Shown one piece after another: positions 7,377 to 16,952 of a stretch of DNA of 64,000 nt. Under the pieces are notes generated by a model. That model searched no databases and was not told the origin of the DNA. It saw only the letters and a program-made list of their open reading frames with translations. The stretch's first letter is position 1; each line of letters opens with the position of its first letter. The position numbers and the translations under genes were made by a program. Source of the stretch: Sphingobium indicum B90A (GTDB lineage Bacteria > Pseudomonadota > Alphaproteobacteria > Sphingomonadales > Sphingomonadaceae); the NCBI RefSeq assembly GCF_000264945.2, contig NZ_CP013071.1, positions 75,219 to 139,218 on the forward strand. Direction: 5' to 3'.

Positions 7377-9100
7377 AGCCGGCGACCCAAGGCAGGCTCA
7401 GCCTGGGCAAGGTCGTCGGGCAGATGGCGACGCCCCTGTCCGCGGTCCTGATCGCCTTCCTGCTGCTCGCCGCGGGGCTAGCCGCCGCCATCCAGCTCGA
7501 ACAGCTCGGCCGGGTCGAAAAGCTGCGGCAGACGACGGTCCAGGCGCAGGTGCTGGCCAACGGGATCGCCGCGCCGCTGGCGTTCGAGGACGATGTCGCG
7601 CTCCAGGAATATCTGAACGCGCTGAAGGCCGATCCGCAGATCGTCGCGGTCGCCGCCTATGACGGCAAGGGCGCCTTCGCCGCCGGCTTCGCGCGCCCTC
7701 CCGCCCGGCTGCCCAGGCTGGCGGCGGAGGCGGGCCGGGATTCGCCGCCGTCGGGCCTTGCCGTCACGGTCCCGGTGAAGCAGGGCGGCACGCAGCTTGG
7801 CTCCGTCTATCTGCAATCGACCATGGACAGCCTGTCGCGCCGCCTGACCCGCTATCTGGGCATCGCGGTCATCGTCATCGCGGCGGCGGTGCTGATCGTG
7901 ATGCTCGCCGCCTCCTATTCGTCGCTGCGCCGCGCGCATCAGGCCTTGCAGGCGGAGATCGCCAGCCGCCAGCAGGCCGAAGAGGCGCTGCGCCAGTCGC
8001 AGAAGATGGAGGCGATGGGCCAGTTGACCGGCGGCGTCGCGCATGACTTCAACAATCTGCTGATGGTCGCTTCCGGCGGCCTCGACCTCATGGAACGCAC
8101 CCAGGACGCCGCCAGGCTAGAGAAGCTGCGCGCCGGAATACGCCAGGCGCTGGACCGGGGCGCGAAGCTGACGCGGCAACTGCTCGCCTTTTCCCGCCGC
8201 ACCCCGCTCAATCCCGAAGTCGTCGACCTGCGGGAGCGGATCAGGGGCATGGACGCGCTGCTCGAACGATCGCTGGGCGAAAGCATAGAGGTGGCCATGC
8301 ATCTTCCCGCCGACCTCTGGCCGGTGGAGGTCGACGCGTCGGAACTAGAGGTGGCGATCCTCAACATCGCCCTCAACGCCCGCGACGCCATGCGCAAGGG
8401 CGGCGCCATCGTCATAGAGGGCGCGAACCGTCCGGGCCATGGCGGCCTGCCCGACCGGGTGCAGATCGCGGTGACGGACAGCGGAGAGGGCATCGCGCCT
8501 GAACTGCTCAACAAGATATTCGAACCCTTCTACACGACCAAGGCGGTGGGACAGGGCACGGGCCTTGGGCTCAGCCAGGTCTACGGCTTCGCGCGCGCTT
8601 CCGGCGGGGAGGTGCTGGTCGACAGCATCGTCGACCGGGGGACGACCATCACCCTGCTGCTGCCGCGATCCCTGCTCGCCCCCCGGCCGGGCGACGGGCC
8701 GGTCGAGCCGGTCGGCGCCTCCGGCAAGCAGCGCATCCTGCTGGTCGAGGATGACGACACGGTGGCCGACACGGTGGGCGGCATGCTGACGACGCTGGGC
8801 TATGAGATGGAGCGGGTCGACAATGGCGACGCGGCGCTGCGCCGGCTGGAGCGGGCGGACGATTTCTCCCTGATCCTGTCCGACATGATCATGCCGGGCG
8901 AGGTCGGCGGCATGGAACTGGCGCTCCGGGTCCGGACGCACTGGCCGCATCTGGGCACGATGCTGATGACGGGCTACAGCGCGGCGGCGGCCTCCGCCGC
9001 GAAGGAGGGTGTCCCGCTGCTGGCCAAGCCCTTCACGATACAGGATCTGTCCGTCCACCTGATGGCTGCGCTGGACCGCGCCGGCGGGCACAGGGCATAG
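7373..9100 (+). CDS. membrane hybrid histidine kinase with CHASE-type sensor
   Basis: The 575-residue protein has a membrane segment at about 19-40, a periplasmic CHASE8-like sensor (about 43-155), a second membrane segment (161-182) and a linker helix. It then has HisKA with His224 in GGVAHDFNNLL, HATPase_c (about 320-440) and a C-terminal receiver (about 455-570; acceptor Asp in LILSDMIMP). Its kinase core closely resembles that of the hybrid kinase at 2715. It is the last gene of an operon with the TonB receptor and the YfiR-like protein, with a four-base ATGA overlap. YfiR homologues act on periplasmic sensor domains, so this kinase is the likely target. No separate DNA-binding response regulator is nearby. 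Confidence 0.88.
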   Translation: MKPATQGRLSLGKVVGQMATPLSAVLIAFLLLAAGLAAAIQLEQLGRVEKLRQTTVQAQVLANGIAAPLAFEDDVALQEYLNALKADPQIVAVAAYDGKGAFAAGFARPPARLPRLAAEAGRDSPPSGLAVTVPVKQGGTQLGSVYLQSTMDSLSRRLTRYLGIAVIVIAAAVLIVMLAASYSSLRRAHQALQAEIASRQQAEEALRQSQKMEAMGQLTGGVAHDFNNLLMVASGGLDLMERTQDAARLEKLRAGIRQALDRGAKLTRQLLAFSRRTPLNPEVVDLRERIRGMDALLERSLGESIEVAMHLPADLWPVEVDASELEVAILNIALNARDAMRKGGAIVIEGANRPGHGGLPDRVQIAVTDSGEGIAPELLNKIFEPFYTTKAVGQGTGLGLSQVYGFARASGGEVLVDSIVDRGTTITLLLPRSLLAPRPGDGPVEPVGASGKQRILLVEDDDTVADTVGGMLTTLGYEMERVDNGDAALRRLERADDFSLILSDMIMPGEVGGMELALRVRTHWPHLGTMLMTGYSAAAASAAKEGVPLLAKPFTIQDLSVHLMAALDRAGGHRA

Positions 9101-9121
9101 AGCTTGTCGTCATTTGAACCT

Positions 9122-9143
9122 TGTTCCTGCGCAGGCAGGAACA
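9122..9143. terminator. REP-like hairpin between convergent genes
   Basis: TGTTCCTGC, a 4-base loop (GCAG) and GCAGGAACA form a 9-bp stem. It sits between the 3' ends of the hybrid kinase and ybbP. The same core recurs at 13104-13131, again between two converging genes, so it is a repeated extragenic palindrome and probably a bidirectional terminator. Confidence 0.65.
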
Positions 9144-9159
9144 CGACCCAAGCCAAGGC

Positions 9160-11682
9160 TCAGAGCGCCCGCAGCGCCCGCGCGGGCCGCACCGACATCA
9201 GCGGGATCGACCCCAGCAACCCGATCCCCAGCGTCAGCACCGCCCCCGCGCCCAGCGTCGACAGCACCAGCAGCCAGTCCGGCGCCCAGTGGAATTCGAA
9301 TATCCGCACGATCACGAACCACCCCGCCGCCAGCCCCAGCCCCAGCGCCACCAGCGCCAGCACCCCGGCCAGCAGCGCATATTCGATCCCCTGCGCCCCC
9401 AATATCTGCCAGCGGGTCGCGCCCAGCGTCTTCAATATCACGCTGTCATAGGCCCGCGCCTGCCGCGACGCCGCGATGGCGCCGATCAGGACGGCGATCC
9501 CCGCCAGGATCGCGACCGACCCCGCCAGCACGATGGCGGTCGACATCTGCCCCAGCAGCACCGTGACCTGCGCCACCACATCCCCCACCGCTATGATCGA
9601 TATGGAGGGGAAGGCCGCCAGCAGCGTCCGCGCCATCGCCCCTTCCGACGCGCCCTTCATCGTGATCGTCGCGGACAGGCTGTGCGGCGCGCCGCGCAGC
9701 GTGTTGGGGGAAAAGACCATGATGTAGTTGAACCCCATCGTCTCCCAATTCACCTGCCGCAGCGATGCGATGCGCGCCTCCATCTCCCGCCCCAGCACCG
9801 ACACGGTCAGCATGTCGCCGACGCCGACGCCCATCACCTCCGCCGCCTCCCGGTCGAGCGAGACCAGCGGCGGCCCGGCATAGTCGCGGGGCCACCACCG
9901 CCCCTTCACCAGTTCCGATCCTTCGGGCAGCGCGTCGCTATAGGTGACGCCCCGCTCCCCGCGCAGGAACCACGCCCCTTCGGGCAATTGCTTCAGGTCC
10001 GCCACCCGCTGCCCGCCATAGGCGACGATGGTGCCGCGCAGGGTCGGCGCCATATTGACCTTCGCCCCCGGCGCCTCTTGTCCGACGAGGGCAAGGAATC
10101 GGTCTTTGGCGGCGATGGGAATGTCCAACACGAACTGGTCCGGCGCGGTCCGGGGCACGGTGTTGCGGATTTCGGCGCTGAGGCTCGACTGGATCGCCGC
10201 CAGCGTCACGAACAGGGTCAGCCCCAGCCCCAGCGCCACCACCAGCGCCGAAGTCTGCGCGCCCGGCCGGTGCAGATTGGCCACCGCCAACCGCGCCAAA
10301 GGACGACGCGGCGCGGGCGCCCGCCGCGCCCCATGCCGGACGAGCAGCCCGATCCCGGTCAGCAGCGCCAGCATCGCCGCGACCGCGCCCAGCATCGCCG
10401 CCGCGAACCACGGCTCCCGCGCCGTGCCCAGCGCCAGTCCCAGCGCAGCCGCCCCCGCCGCCCCCACGGCGATCATGCTCGCCCGGTCGACGCCGCGCCG
10501 CCGGTCCACCGTCTCGCGGAACAGGGCGGCGGCGGGCAGGGTCCGCGCCCGCGCCAATGGCGGCACCGTGAAGATGAAGGCGATCAGCAGGCCGTAGAGC
10601 GCGCTCGTGACCAGCGGCCAGGGCGCGATGGCGAAACCGGGCTGCACCGGCAATATGTCCCGCATCGCCGTCACCAGACCCAGCGGCAGCACGACCCCCG
10701 CCGCCAGCCCGCAACCGATGGCCAGCACGGCCACCGCGCCGATCTGCATCAGATAGATGCGGGCGATGTCGGCAGAGGAAGCGCCCAATATCTTCAGCGT
10801 CGCAATGCCGTTGCGCTTGATCGCCAGATAGGAGGCTACCCCGTTGCTGACCCCGATCCCCGCTATGGCGAGCGCCGCGAGACCGATCAGCGACAGGAAT
10901 TGCCCCATCCGCTCCAGGAAACGGCTGGTCCCCGGCGCCGCGCCGTCGCGGTCCTTGATTTCGAAACCGGCAGAGGGGAAGGCGCGCTTCAGCCGGTCCC
11001 CCGCCGCCCCGGCATCCCTGCCCGCGCCCAGGCGGATGCGATATTTGCTCTCATACAGGCTGCCCGGCTGGATCAGGCCGCTGCGCCTGATACCCTCCAT
11101 GGAGGTGAGCGCGACCGGCCCCAGGGTGAAGCCCTCCCCCACCCGGTCCGGCTCCTCCGCGATGATGTCGCGGATGCGGAAGGTCGCCGCGCCATAGCGC
11201 AGGCCATCGCCCGGCTTCACGTCCAGCCGGTCCGCCAGCGCCTGTCCGATGACCAGCTCATCGGCGCGCATCGGCCCGGCCCGCCCGCCTTTCAGCACCA
11301 GCGCGCCATAAAGCGGATAGGCCCCGTCCACGCCCTTGAGTTCGGTCAGCACGGCGGACGGGCCATTGCCAGCGCCCTGCCCCACCCGCTGCGCCATCGC
11401 CCGCAATCGGATCGTCTCGCTCAGCGCGCCCTCGCGCCGGAAGGCCGCCTTCTCCGCCGCGCCCGCCTCGCGCTGCGACATCGCCACCTCGACATCGCCG
11501 CCCAGCAGCACCTGTCCCTTGCTGGCGATCTCTCCGGTGATCGCGGCGGTCAGGCCGCCGATGGTCGCCAGCGTCGCCACGCCCAGGAACAGGCAGATGA
11601 ACAGCAGCCGCAACCCCCGGAAACCGCGATGCAGGTCGCGCCGGGCGATCCGCCAGCAGCCGCGCCAACCCAGCGCCTTCAC
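9160..11682 (-). CDS. ybbP: ABC transporter permease, YbbP/FtsX family
   Basis: The 840-residue protein has an N-terminal membrane helix (RLLFICLFLGVATLATIGGL), a long periplasmic domain and several clusters of membrane helices, the layout of two FtsX domains as in E. coli YbbP. Members move lipids or lipoproteins or act as mechanotransmitters; the substrate is not settled. The GTG start at 11682 overlaps the TGA of the ATPase gene by four bases, which decides the start over a longer frame reaching 11736. The arrangement of ATPase, permease and a divergent TesA-type esterase matches the E. coli ybbA-ybbP/tesA locus. Confidence 0.88.
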   Translation of the reverse strand: MKALGWRGCWRIARRDLHRGFRGLRLLFICLFLGVATLATIGGLTAAITGEIASKGQVLLGGDVEVAMSQREAGAAEKAAFRREGALSETIRLRAMAQRVGQGAGNGPSAVLTELKGVDGAYPLYGALVLKGGRAGPMRADELVIGQALADRLDVKPGDGLRYGAATFRIRDIIAEEPDRVGEGFTLGPVALTSMEGIRRSGLIQPGSLYESKYRIRLGAGRDAGAAGDRLKRAFPSAGFEIKDRDGAAPGTSRFLERMGQFLSLIGLAALAIAGIGVSNGVASYLAIKRNGIATLKILGASSADIARIYLMQIGAVAVLAIGCGLAAGVVLPLGLVTAMRDILPVQPGFAIAPWPLVTSALYGLLIAFIFTVPPLARARTLPAAALFRETVDRRRGVDRASMIAVGAAGAAALGLALGTAREPWFAAAMLGAVAAMLALLTGIGLLVRHGARRAPAPRRPLARLAVANLHRPGAQTSALVVALGLGLTLFVTLAAIQSSLSAEIRNTVPRTAPDQFVLDIPIAAKDRFLALVGQEAPGAKVNMAPTLRGTIVAYGGQRVADLKQLPEGAWFLRGERGVTYSDALPEGSELVKGRWWPRDYAGPPLVSLDREAAEVMGVGVGDMLTVSVLGREMEARIASLRQVNWETMGFNYIMVFSPNTLRGAPHSLSATITMKGASEGAMARTLLAAFPSISIIAVGDVVAQVTVLLGQMSTAIVLAGSVAILAGIAVLIGAIAASRQARAYDSVILKTLGATRWQILGAQGIEYALLAGVLALVALGLGLAAGWFVIVRIFEFHWAPDWLLVLSTLGAGAVLTLGIGLLGSIPLMSVRPARALRAL

Positions 11683-12380
11683 GGCCTGCGATCCGCGACG
11701 ATCGACCCGTCGCGCATCTCCACGATGCGGTCGCACCGCGCCGCGAGGCTGGGATCATGGGTGATGATCACCAATGTCGCGCCGTTCGCGGCCCGCCGGG
11801 CGAACAGCAGTTCGACGATGGACCCGCTGGTCGCCCCGTCCAGATTGCCCGTCGGCTCGTCGGCGAAGAGGATGTCCGGCCCCGGCGCGACAGCGCGGGC
11901 GATGGCCGCGCGCTGCTGCTCGCCCCCCGAAAGCTGCGCCGGATAATGGTGCAGCCGGTGCCCCAGCCCCACCGCCGCCAGTTCGTCCGCGGCGCGGGCG
12001 AAGGCGTCGGCAAAGCCCGCCAGTTCCAGCGGCACGGCGACATTCTCCACCGCCGTCATGGTCGGCAGCAGGTGGAAGCTCTGCAATATGATGCCCACGC
12101 GCCCGCGCCTCGCCCGCGCCAGCGCATCCTCGTCCAGCGGCCCATAATCGATCCCGGCGACCCGCACGTCGCCGCCGCTGGCGCGCTCCAGCCCCGACAA
12201 TATCGCCATCAGCGACGATTTGCCCGACCCCGACGGACCCAGGATCGCCAGGCTCTCGCCCTTCGGGATGGAAAGGTCGACGCCCCTCAATATCTGCGTC
12301 GGCGCTTCGCGGGTGCCGAGCGAAAGGGTGACATTGCGCGCTTCAATCGCAATATGGGCAAGGGAGGACGAACCGTGCAT
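11679..12380 (-). CDS. ybbA: ABC transporter ATP-binding protein, YbbA/LolD type
   Basis: The 233-residue ATPase has Walker A (GPSGSGKSS), the Q-loop (ILQSFHLLPTMTAVEN), the signature LSGGEQQR, Walker B (ILFADEPTGNLD) and the switch His (IITHD), all typical of the MacB/LolD/YbbA group. It pairs with the FtsX-type permease through a GTGA overlap. I chose the ATG at 12380, because a longer frame would run into the divergent esterase gene, but the ribosome site is weak. The spacing to the tesA start is only about 16 bases, so the two promoters must lie inside each other's genes. Confidence 0.9.
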   Translation of the reverse strand: MHGSSSLAHIAIEARNVTLSLGTREAPTQILRGVDLSIPKGESLAILGPSGSGKSSLMAILSGLERASGGDVRVAGIDYGPLDEDALARARRGRVGIILQSFHLLPTMTAVENVAVPLELAGFADAFARAADELAAVGLGHRLHHYPAQLSGGEQQRAAIARAVAPGPDILFADEPTGNLDGATSGSIVELLFARRAANGATLVIITHDPSLAARCDRIVEMRDGSIVADRRP

Positions 12381-12396
12381 CGGCGAAAGGAACCCC

Positions 12397-13098
12397 ATGA
12401 AGGCGGGAAGACGGTCAATATATGTGGGCGCGGCGGCGATTGTGCAATTGCTCACCGCCTGTTCGGGCGAACCGGCCGCAGACAATCATGCCGCGCCGTC
12501 CGTTCAGGCCGGTAACGCGGCTGCCCCGGTCGCGGACGGCAAGCTGGTGCTGGCCTTCGGCGACAGCCTCTATGCGGGCTATGGCGTGGCCCAGAATGAA
12601 AGCTTCCCCTTCCGCCTGGAACAGGCGCTGAAGGCGCAGGGGCTGGCGGTTCAGGTCCGCAATGCCGGGGTCTCCGGCGAAACCTCCTTGGGCGGCCTGC
12701 AGCGCCTGGCCTTCACGCTGGACGGCCTGCCGCGCAAGCCCGACCTGCTGCTGCTGGACCTGGGCGGCAACGACATGCTGCGCGGACTGCCGCCGGAGGA
12801 CAGCGAGAAGAATCTGCGCGCCATATTGGACGAACTGAAACGGCGGCAGATCCCCGTGCTGCTCACCGGCATGCTGGCCGCGCCGAATATGGGCAAGGAT
12901 TATGGCGCGAAGTTCGACGCCATCTATCCCCGGCTGGCGAAGGATTACGGCCTGCCGCTCTACCCCTTCTTCCTGGACGGCGTGATCGGCGATCCCAAGC
13001 TGATGCAGGCCGATTCCATCCACCCCAATCCCGCCGGGGTGAACATCGTCGTCGGCAGGATCGCGCCGGTCGTCGCGGGCTTGCTCAAGGACGCATAA
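12397..13098 (+). CDS. tesA: TesA-like arylesterase/lysophospholipase, predicted lipoprotein
   Basis: This is an SGNH/GDSL hydrolase of 233 residues. The nucleophile block is FGDSLYAGYG, the oxyanion Asn is in LGGNDMLRGL, and the catalytic Asp/His are in DSIHPNPAG. The N-terminus ends in LLTAC, a lipobox, so the enzyme is probably a membrane-anchored lipoprotein, unlike the soluble periplasmic E. coli TesA. The ATG at 12397 has a GAAAGGA ribosome site. It cleaves acyl esters or thioesters. It diverges from ybbA-ybbP, an arrangement conserved across Proteobacteria. Confidence 0.9.
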   Translation: MKAGRRSIYVGAAAIVQLLTACSGEPAADNHAAPSVQAGNAAAPVADGKLVLAFGDSLYAGYGVAQNESFPFRLEQALKAQGLAVQVRNAGVSGETSLGGLQRLAFTLDGLPRKPDLLLLDLGGNDMLRGLPPEDSEKNLRAILDELKRRQIPVLLTGMLAAPNMGKDYGAKFDAIYPRLAKDYGLPLYPFFLDGVIGDPKLMQADSIHPNPAGVNIVVGRIAPVVAGLLKDA

Positions 13099-13103
13099 AC
13101 GCG

Positions 13104-13131
13104 CCGTGTTCCTGCGCAGGCAGGAACACGG
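13104..13131. terminator. REP-like hairpin between tesA and putA
   Basis: CCGTGTTCCTGC, loop GCAG and GCAGGAACACGG form a perfect 12-bp stem between two converging genes. It has the same core as the hairpin at 9122-9143. A partial third copy (CCTGCCTGCGCAGGAG) lies at about 13172-13187. Confidence 0.65.
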
Positions 13132-13209
13132 TTCCGCCGTCAGTTCATTGGCGCAACCGTCTGATCTGGCCCCTGCCTGCGCAGGAGCATCTTGCCCTTT
13201 AACCAGCCC

Positions 13210-16200
13210 TCATCCGATCATCATCAGGCTCGCATTCCCACCGGCGGCCGTCGTGTTGATGGAGGTCGACACCTCCTCCAGCAGCCAGTGGAGCGGATAC
13301 ATCCCATCCGCCCCCGCCGCATGGACGCTGACGACCGGCCCCGGCAGGCCGGCCACGTCCCGAACCGCCGCGCCGATCCGCCCGGCATCGCCCTCTACCA
13401 GCACCGCCCCCAGCGGCCCTTCCGGCCGAGACGCGAAATGCGCGGCGATATGCGGGGGCAATCCCCGCGGCAGCGCCATGTCCTGCAGCACCCCGCGATT
13501 GCCCGTCGCCAGCACCGCCGCCATCTGCCCCAAAAGGCCCTGCCGCGTCGCGGGCCGCATCCCGATCCATCCGCGGGGATGCAACGCATAGAGGTTGCGC
13601 TCCCCCACCGGCCCCGGCAGCGCCATCTCCACCCCCAGCGCCGAGGCATCGCCGCAGCGCCGCGCCATGGCCGAAGCCTCCGCCTCGCCCTCCGCCGCCA
13701 GCCAGTCGGCGAAATCGGCGAGCGCCGACGGGAACGAACCGGCCCGCCCGGCAAAGGCCGGCGGCACGCGCACAAGCCGCCCCAGATAGAGCGGCCCGCC
13801 CGCCTTGGGTCCGGTTCCCGACAGCCCGCGCCCGCCAAAGGGCTGCACCCCCACGATGGCGCCGATCACATTGCGGTTCACATAGAGATTGCCCGCCTTC
13901 ACCCGCCCCGTCACCTGGGCGACGGTATCGTCCAGCCGCGTATGCAGGCCGAAGGTCAGGCCATAGCCGGTCGCGTTGATCGCATCCACCAGCGCGTCCA
14001 GCCCTGCGCGGGGGAAGCGGATGACGTGCAGCACCGGCCCGAACACCTCCCGCCGCAACTGCGCGATGTCGTCGATCTCGATGATCGTCGGCGGCACGAA
14101 GCTGCCATGCGCGCTTTCCTCCGGCAATGGCTGCTGCTCCACCGCGCAGCGCAGGGCGCGCATCGCCTCTATGTGCCGCCCGATTCCTTCCTGCGCCTCG
14201 TCGGTGATGACCGGCCCGATGTCGACCGCCAGCCGGTCGGTCCGCCCGATGCGCAATTCCCTGAGCGCCCCCTTCAGCATCGCCAGCGTCCGGTCCGCCA
14301 CATCCTCCTGCAGGCAGAGGATGCGCAGCGCCGAACAGCGCTGCCCCGCGCTGTCGAAGGCGGAGGCGATGACATCCGCCACCACCTGTTCCGCCAGCGC
14401 GGAGCTGTCGACGATCATCGCATTCTGCCCGCCCGTCTCCGCGACCAGCGGAATGGGCCTGCCCGAAGCGGAGAGGCGCGAGGCCAGTTGCCGCTGGATC
14501 AGCCGCGCCACCTCGGTCGATCCGGTGAACAGCACTCCTGCGGTTTGCGGCGCCGCCACCAGCGCCGCGCCGATCTCCCCCGCGCCGGGCACAAGCTGCA
14601 ACGCATCGCCCGGCACCCCAGCCTCGTGCAGCAGGCGAACCGCCTCCGCCGCGATCAGCGGGGTTTCCTCGGCGGGCTTGGCCAGCACCGCATTGCCCGC
14701 GACCAGCGCCGCCGCCACCTGGCCGGTGAAGATCGCCAGCGGGAAATTCCAGGGCGAAATGCACACCACCGGCCCCAAAGGCTCCTGCGCCGGGCCGAAG
14801 GTCGACCGCGCCTGCGCCGCATAATAGCGCAGGAAATCGATCGCCTCCCGCACTTCGGCAATGGCGTTGGGCAGCGACTTGCCCGCCTCCCGCACGATCA
14901 GGCCCAGCAGGATCGGCATGCGCGCCTGCATCGCGTCGGCCGCCCGCTCCAATATCGCGGCGCGTTCCGTCACGGGCGCCCTCGCCCAGCCGCTTCCGTC
15001 CGCCCGCGCGACCGCCGCCCGCGCAAAATCCGTCGACGCCTCGAACACCGTCCCCACGACATCGCGCCGGTCGGCGGGGTTGAGCACGGGCCGCGCCGCG
15101 CCCTCCCCGCCCTCCGGCCGGGCCGTCCAGCCGATCTGCGCGCTTTCCGCCAGCGCCCGCGTCAGCATGGCCAGCGCATTTTCATCGCTGAGGTCGATCC
15201 CGTCGGAATTGCGCCGGTCGGGATAAAGCCCGGACGGCAGGGCGATGTCCGCATGCCGCGCCCCCGGATGCGGCATCGCCCGCACCTGCTCGACCGGGTC
15301 GGCGATCATCTCCTCCACCGGCACCGCCGGATCGGCGATGCGGTGCACGAAGGAGCTGTTCGCGCCATTTTCCAGCAGCCGCCGCACCAGATAGGCCAGC
15401 AGCGTCTCATGCGTGCCGACCGGCGCGTAGATGCGGCAGGGCCGGTCGAGATCGCCCTTCCCCACCACCTGCTCGTACAGCGGCTCGCCCATGCCGTGCA
15501 GGCACTGATATTCATAATCGCCCAGCGTGAAATCATGCCCCGCCAGATGATGGACCGTCGCCAGCGTCTGCGCGTTATGCGTCGCGAATTGCGGAAACAC
15601 CCGGTCCCGCGCCGCCAGCAGCTTCCTCGCGCAGGCGATATAGGCGACGTCGGTATGGACTTTGCGCGTATAGACCGGGAAATCGGCCAGCCCGTCGACC
15701 TGCGCCCGCTTGATCTCCGCGTCCCAATAGGCGCCCTTGACCAGCCGCACCATGATCCGCCGCCCGGCCCGCCCGGCCAGATCGACGATCCAGTCGATCA
15801 CGAAGGGGCAGCGCTTGCCATAGGCCTGCACCACGAAGCCCAGCCCGTTCCACCCCGCAAGCTCCGGGTCCAGCGCCAGACTCTCCAGCAGGTCGAGCGA
15901 CAATTCGAGCCGATCCGCCTCCTCCGCATCGATGTTGAGTCCGATGTCATAGCCGCGGGCGAGCAACGCCAGCTCCTTCACCCGCGGCAGCAATTCCCCC
16001 ATGACCCGCTCCGCCTGTGCGCGGGAATAACGCGGATGCAGCGCCGACAGCTTGATCGAAATGCCCGGCCCCGCATAGACGCCGCGCCCGGCCGACGCCC
16101 GGCCGATGGCATGGATCGCCTGCCGGTAATCCTCCAGGTAGCGCGCCGCGTCCGCCGCCGTCGCCGCCGCTTCGCCCAGCATGTCATAGCTGTACTGGAA

Positions 16201-16821
16201 GCCCTTGGCCTCCTGCGCCCGCGCCCGCTTCAGCGCTTCGCCGATGGTCTCGCCGGTCACGAACTGCTCGCCCATCATCCGCATGGCGAGGTCGACGCCG
16301 CGCCGGATCACCGGCTCGCCCAGCCGCGCCACCAGCCGCGTCAGCGCCGCGCCGAGGCCCCGGTCATCGACGCTGCCGACCAGCTTGCCCGTCACCACCA
16401 GCCCCCAGGTCGCCGCATTGACGAACAGCGACCTGCCGCCGCCCAGATGCCCGCCCCAGTCGCCGTCGGCGATCTTGTCGCGGATCAGCGCATCGCGGGT
16501 CGCATCGTCGGGAATGCGCAGCAGCGCTTCGGCCAGGCACATCAGCGCCACGCCCTCCTGGCTGGAGAGCGAATATTCCTGCACCAGCGCCTCGACCCCG
16601 CTGCCCTTGCCATTGGCGCGCAGCGTCGTCACCAGCCTGCGCGCCATGTCCCGCACTCCACGCCGCATGGCGTCGGGCAGCGCGGCGGCTTCCAGCAGGG
16701 GCGCCATGCACTCCGCTTCGTCGCGGCGATAGGCGGCGGTGATCGCCTGGCGGAGCGGCGACTGAGGCCGGATGACAGGGGCGAAATCGGTGAAGGGGGG
16801 CGGGTTCGTCATGCGCGCCAT
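13210..16821 (-). CDS. putA: bifunctional proline dehydrogenase / glutamate semialdehyde dehydrogenase
   Basis: The 1203-residue enzyme oxidises proline to glutamate. The FAD-dependent proline dehydrogenase domain spans about 70-470 (with ISIKLSALHPRYS and RLVKGAYWDAEIK). The NAD-dependent aldehyde dehydrogenase domain spans about 530-1000 (SPWNFPLAIFTGQ, GSTEVARLI, nucleophile Cys in DSAGQRCSALR). A C-terminal ALDH-fold extension follows (about 1030-1200), as in long PutA forms. The N-terminus lacks the ribbon-helix-helix DNA-binding domain of E. coli PutA, so it is not an autorepressor. It lies downstream of ccoS on the same strand with its own 130-base gap. Electrons from proline enter the quinone pool that feeds oxidases such as cbb3. 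Confidence 0.95.
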   Translation of the reverse strand: MARMTNPPPFTDFAPVIRPQSPLRQAITAAYRRDEAECMAPLLEAAALPDAMRRGVRDMARRLVTTLRANGKGSGVEALVQEYSLSSQEGVALMCLAEALLRIPDDATRDALIRDKIADGDWGGHLGGGRSLFVNAATWGLVVTGKLVGSVDDRGLGAALTRLVARLGEPVIRRGVDLAMRMMGEQFVTGETIGEALKRARAQEAKGFQYSYDMLGEAAATAADAARYLEDYRQAIHAIGRASAGRGVYAGPGISIKLSALHPRYSRAQAERVMGELLPRVKELALLARGYDIGLNIDAEEADRLELSLDLLESLALDPELAGWNGLGFVVQAYGKRCPFVIDWIVDLAGRAGRRIMVRLVKGAYWDAEIKRAQVDGLADFPVYTRKVHTDVAYIACARKLLAARDRVFPQFATHNAQTLATVHHLAGHDFTLGDYEYQCLHGMGEPLYEQVVGKGDLDRPCRIYAPVGTHETLLAYLVRRLLENGANSSFVHRIADPAVPVEEMIADPVEQVRAMPHPGARHADIALPSGLYPDRRNSDGIDLSDENALAMLTRALAESAQIGWTARPEGGEGAARPVLNPADRRDVVGTVFEASTDFARAAVARADGSGWARAPVTERAAILERAADAMQARMPILLGLIVREAGKSLPNAIAEVREAIDFLRYYAAQARSTFGPAQEPLGPVVCISPWNFPLAIFTGQVAAALVAGNAVLAKPAEETPLIAAEAVRLLHEAGVPGDALQLVPGAGEIGAALVAAPQTAGVLFTGSTEVARLIQRQLASRLSASGRPIPLVAETGGQNAMIVDSSALAEQVVADVIASAFDSAGQRCSALRILCLQEDVADRTLAMLKGALRELRIGRTDRLAVDIGPVITDEAQEGIGRHIEAMRALRCAVEQQPLPEESAHGSFVPPTIIEIDDIAQLRREVFGPVLHVIRFPRAGLDALVDAINATGYGLTFGLHTRLDDTVAQVTGRVKAGNLYVNRNVIGAIVGVQPFGGRGLSGTGPKAGGPLYLGRLVRVPPAFAGRAGSFPSALADFADWLAAEGEAEASAMARRCGDASALGVEMALPGPVGERNLYALHPRGWIGMRPATRQGLLGQMAAVLATGNRGVLQDMALPRGLPPHIAAHFASRPEGPLGAVLVEGDAGRIGAAVRDVAGLPGPVVSVHAAGADGMYPLHWLLEEVSTSINTTAAGGNASLMMIG

Positions 16822-16952
16822 GATAGGGAAATCATGGCATGCAATCCGACTTATGAACAGCGGATGCCAAGGAGATAAGCCTTATTGCAGCGGTATTTTC
16901 AGCCAAATCGACTATCCTGACCAGCCTAAAACGGACGAAAATCCGCCTGCCG

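Noticed and set aside
9121..11946. Open frame of about 940 codons on the plus strand opposite ybbP
   Set aside because: Composition (Arg/Gln/His/Pro-rich) and full overlap with a clear permease gene show that it is a reading-frame shadow.
13192..16878. Very long open frame (about 1228 codons) on the plus strand opposite putA
   Set aside because: It is an antisense shadow of the high-GC putA gene; its product is Arg/Pro/His-rich with no family motifs.
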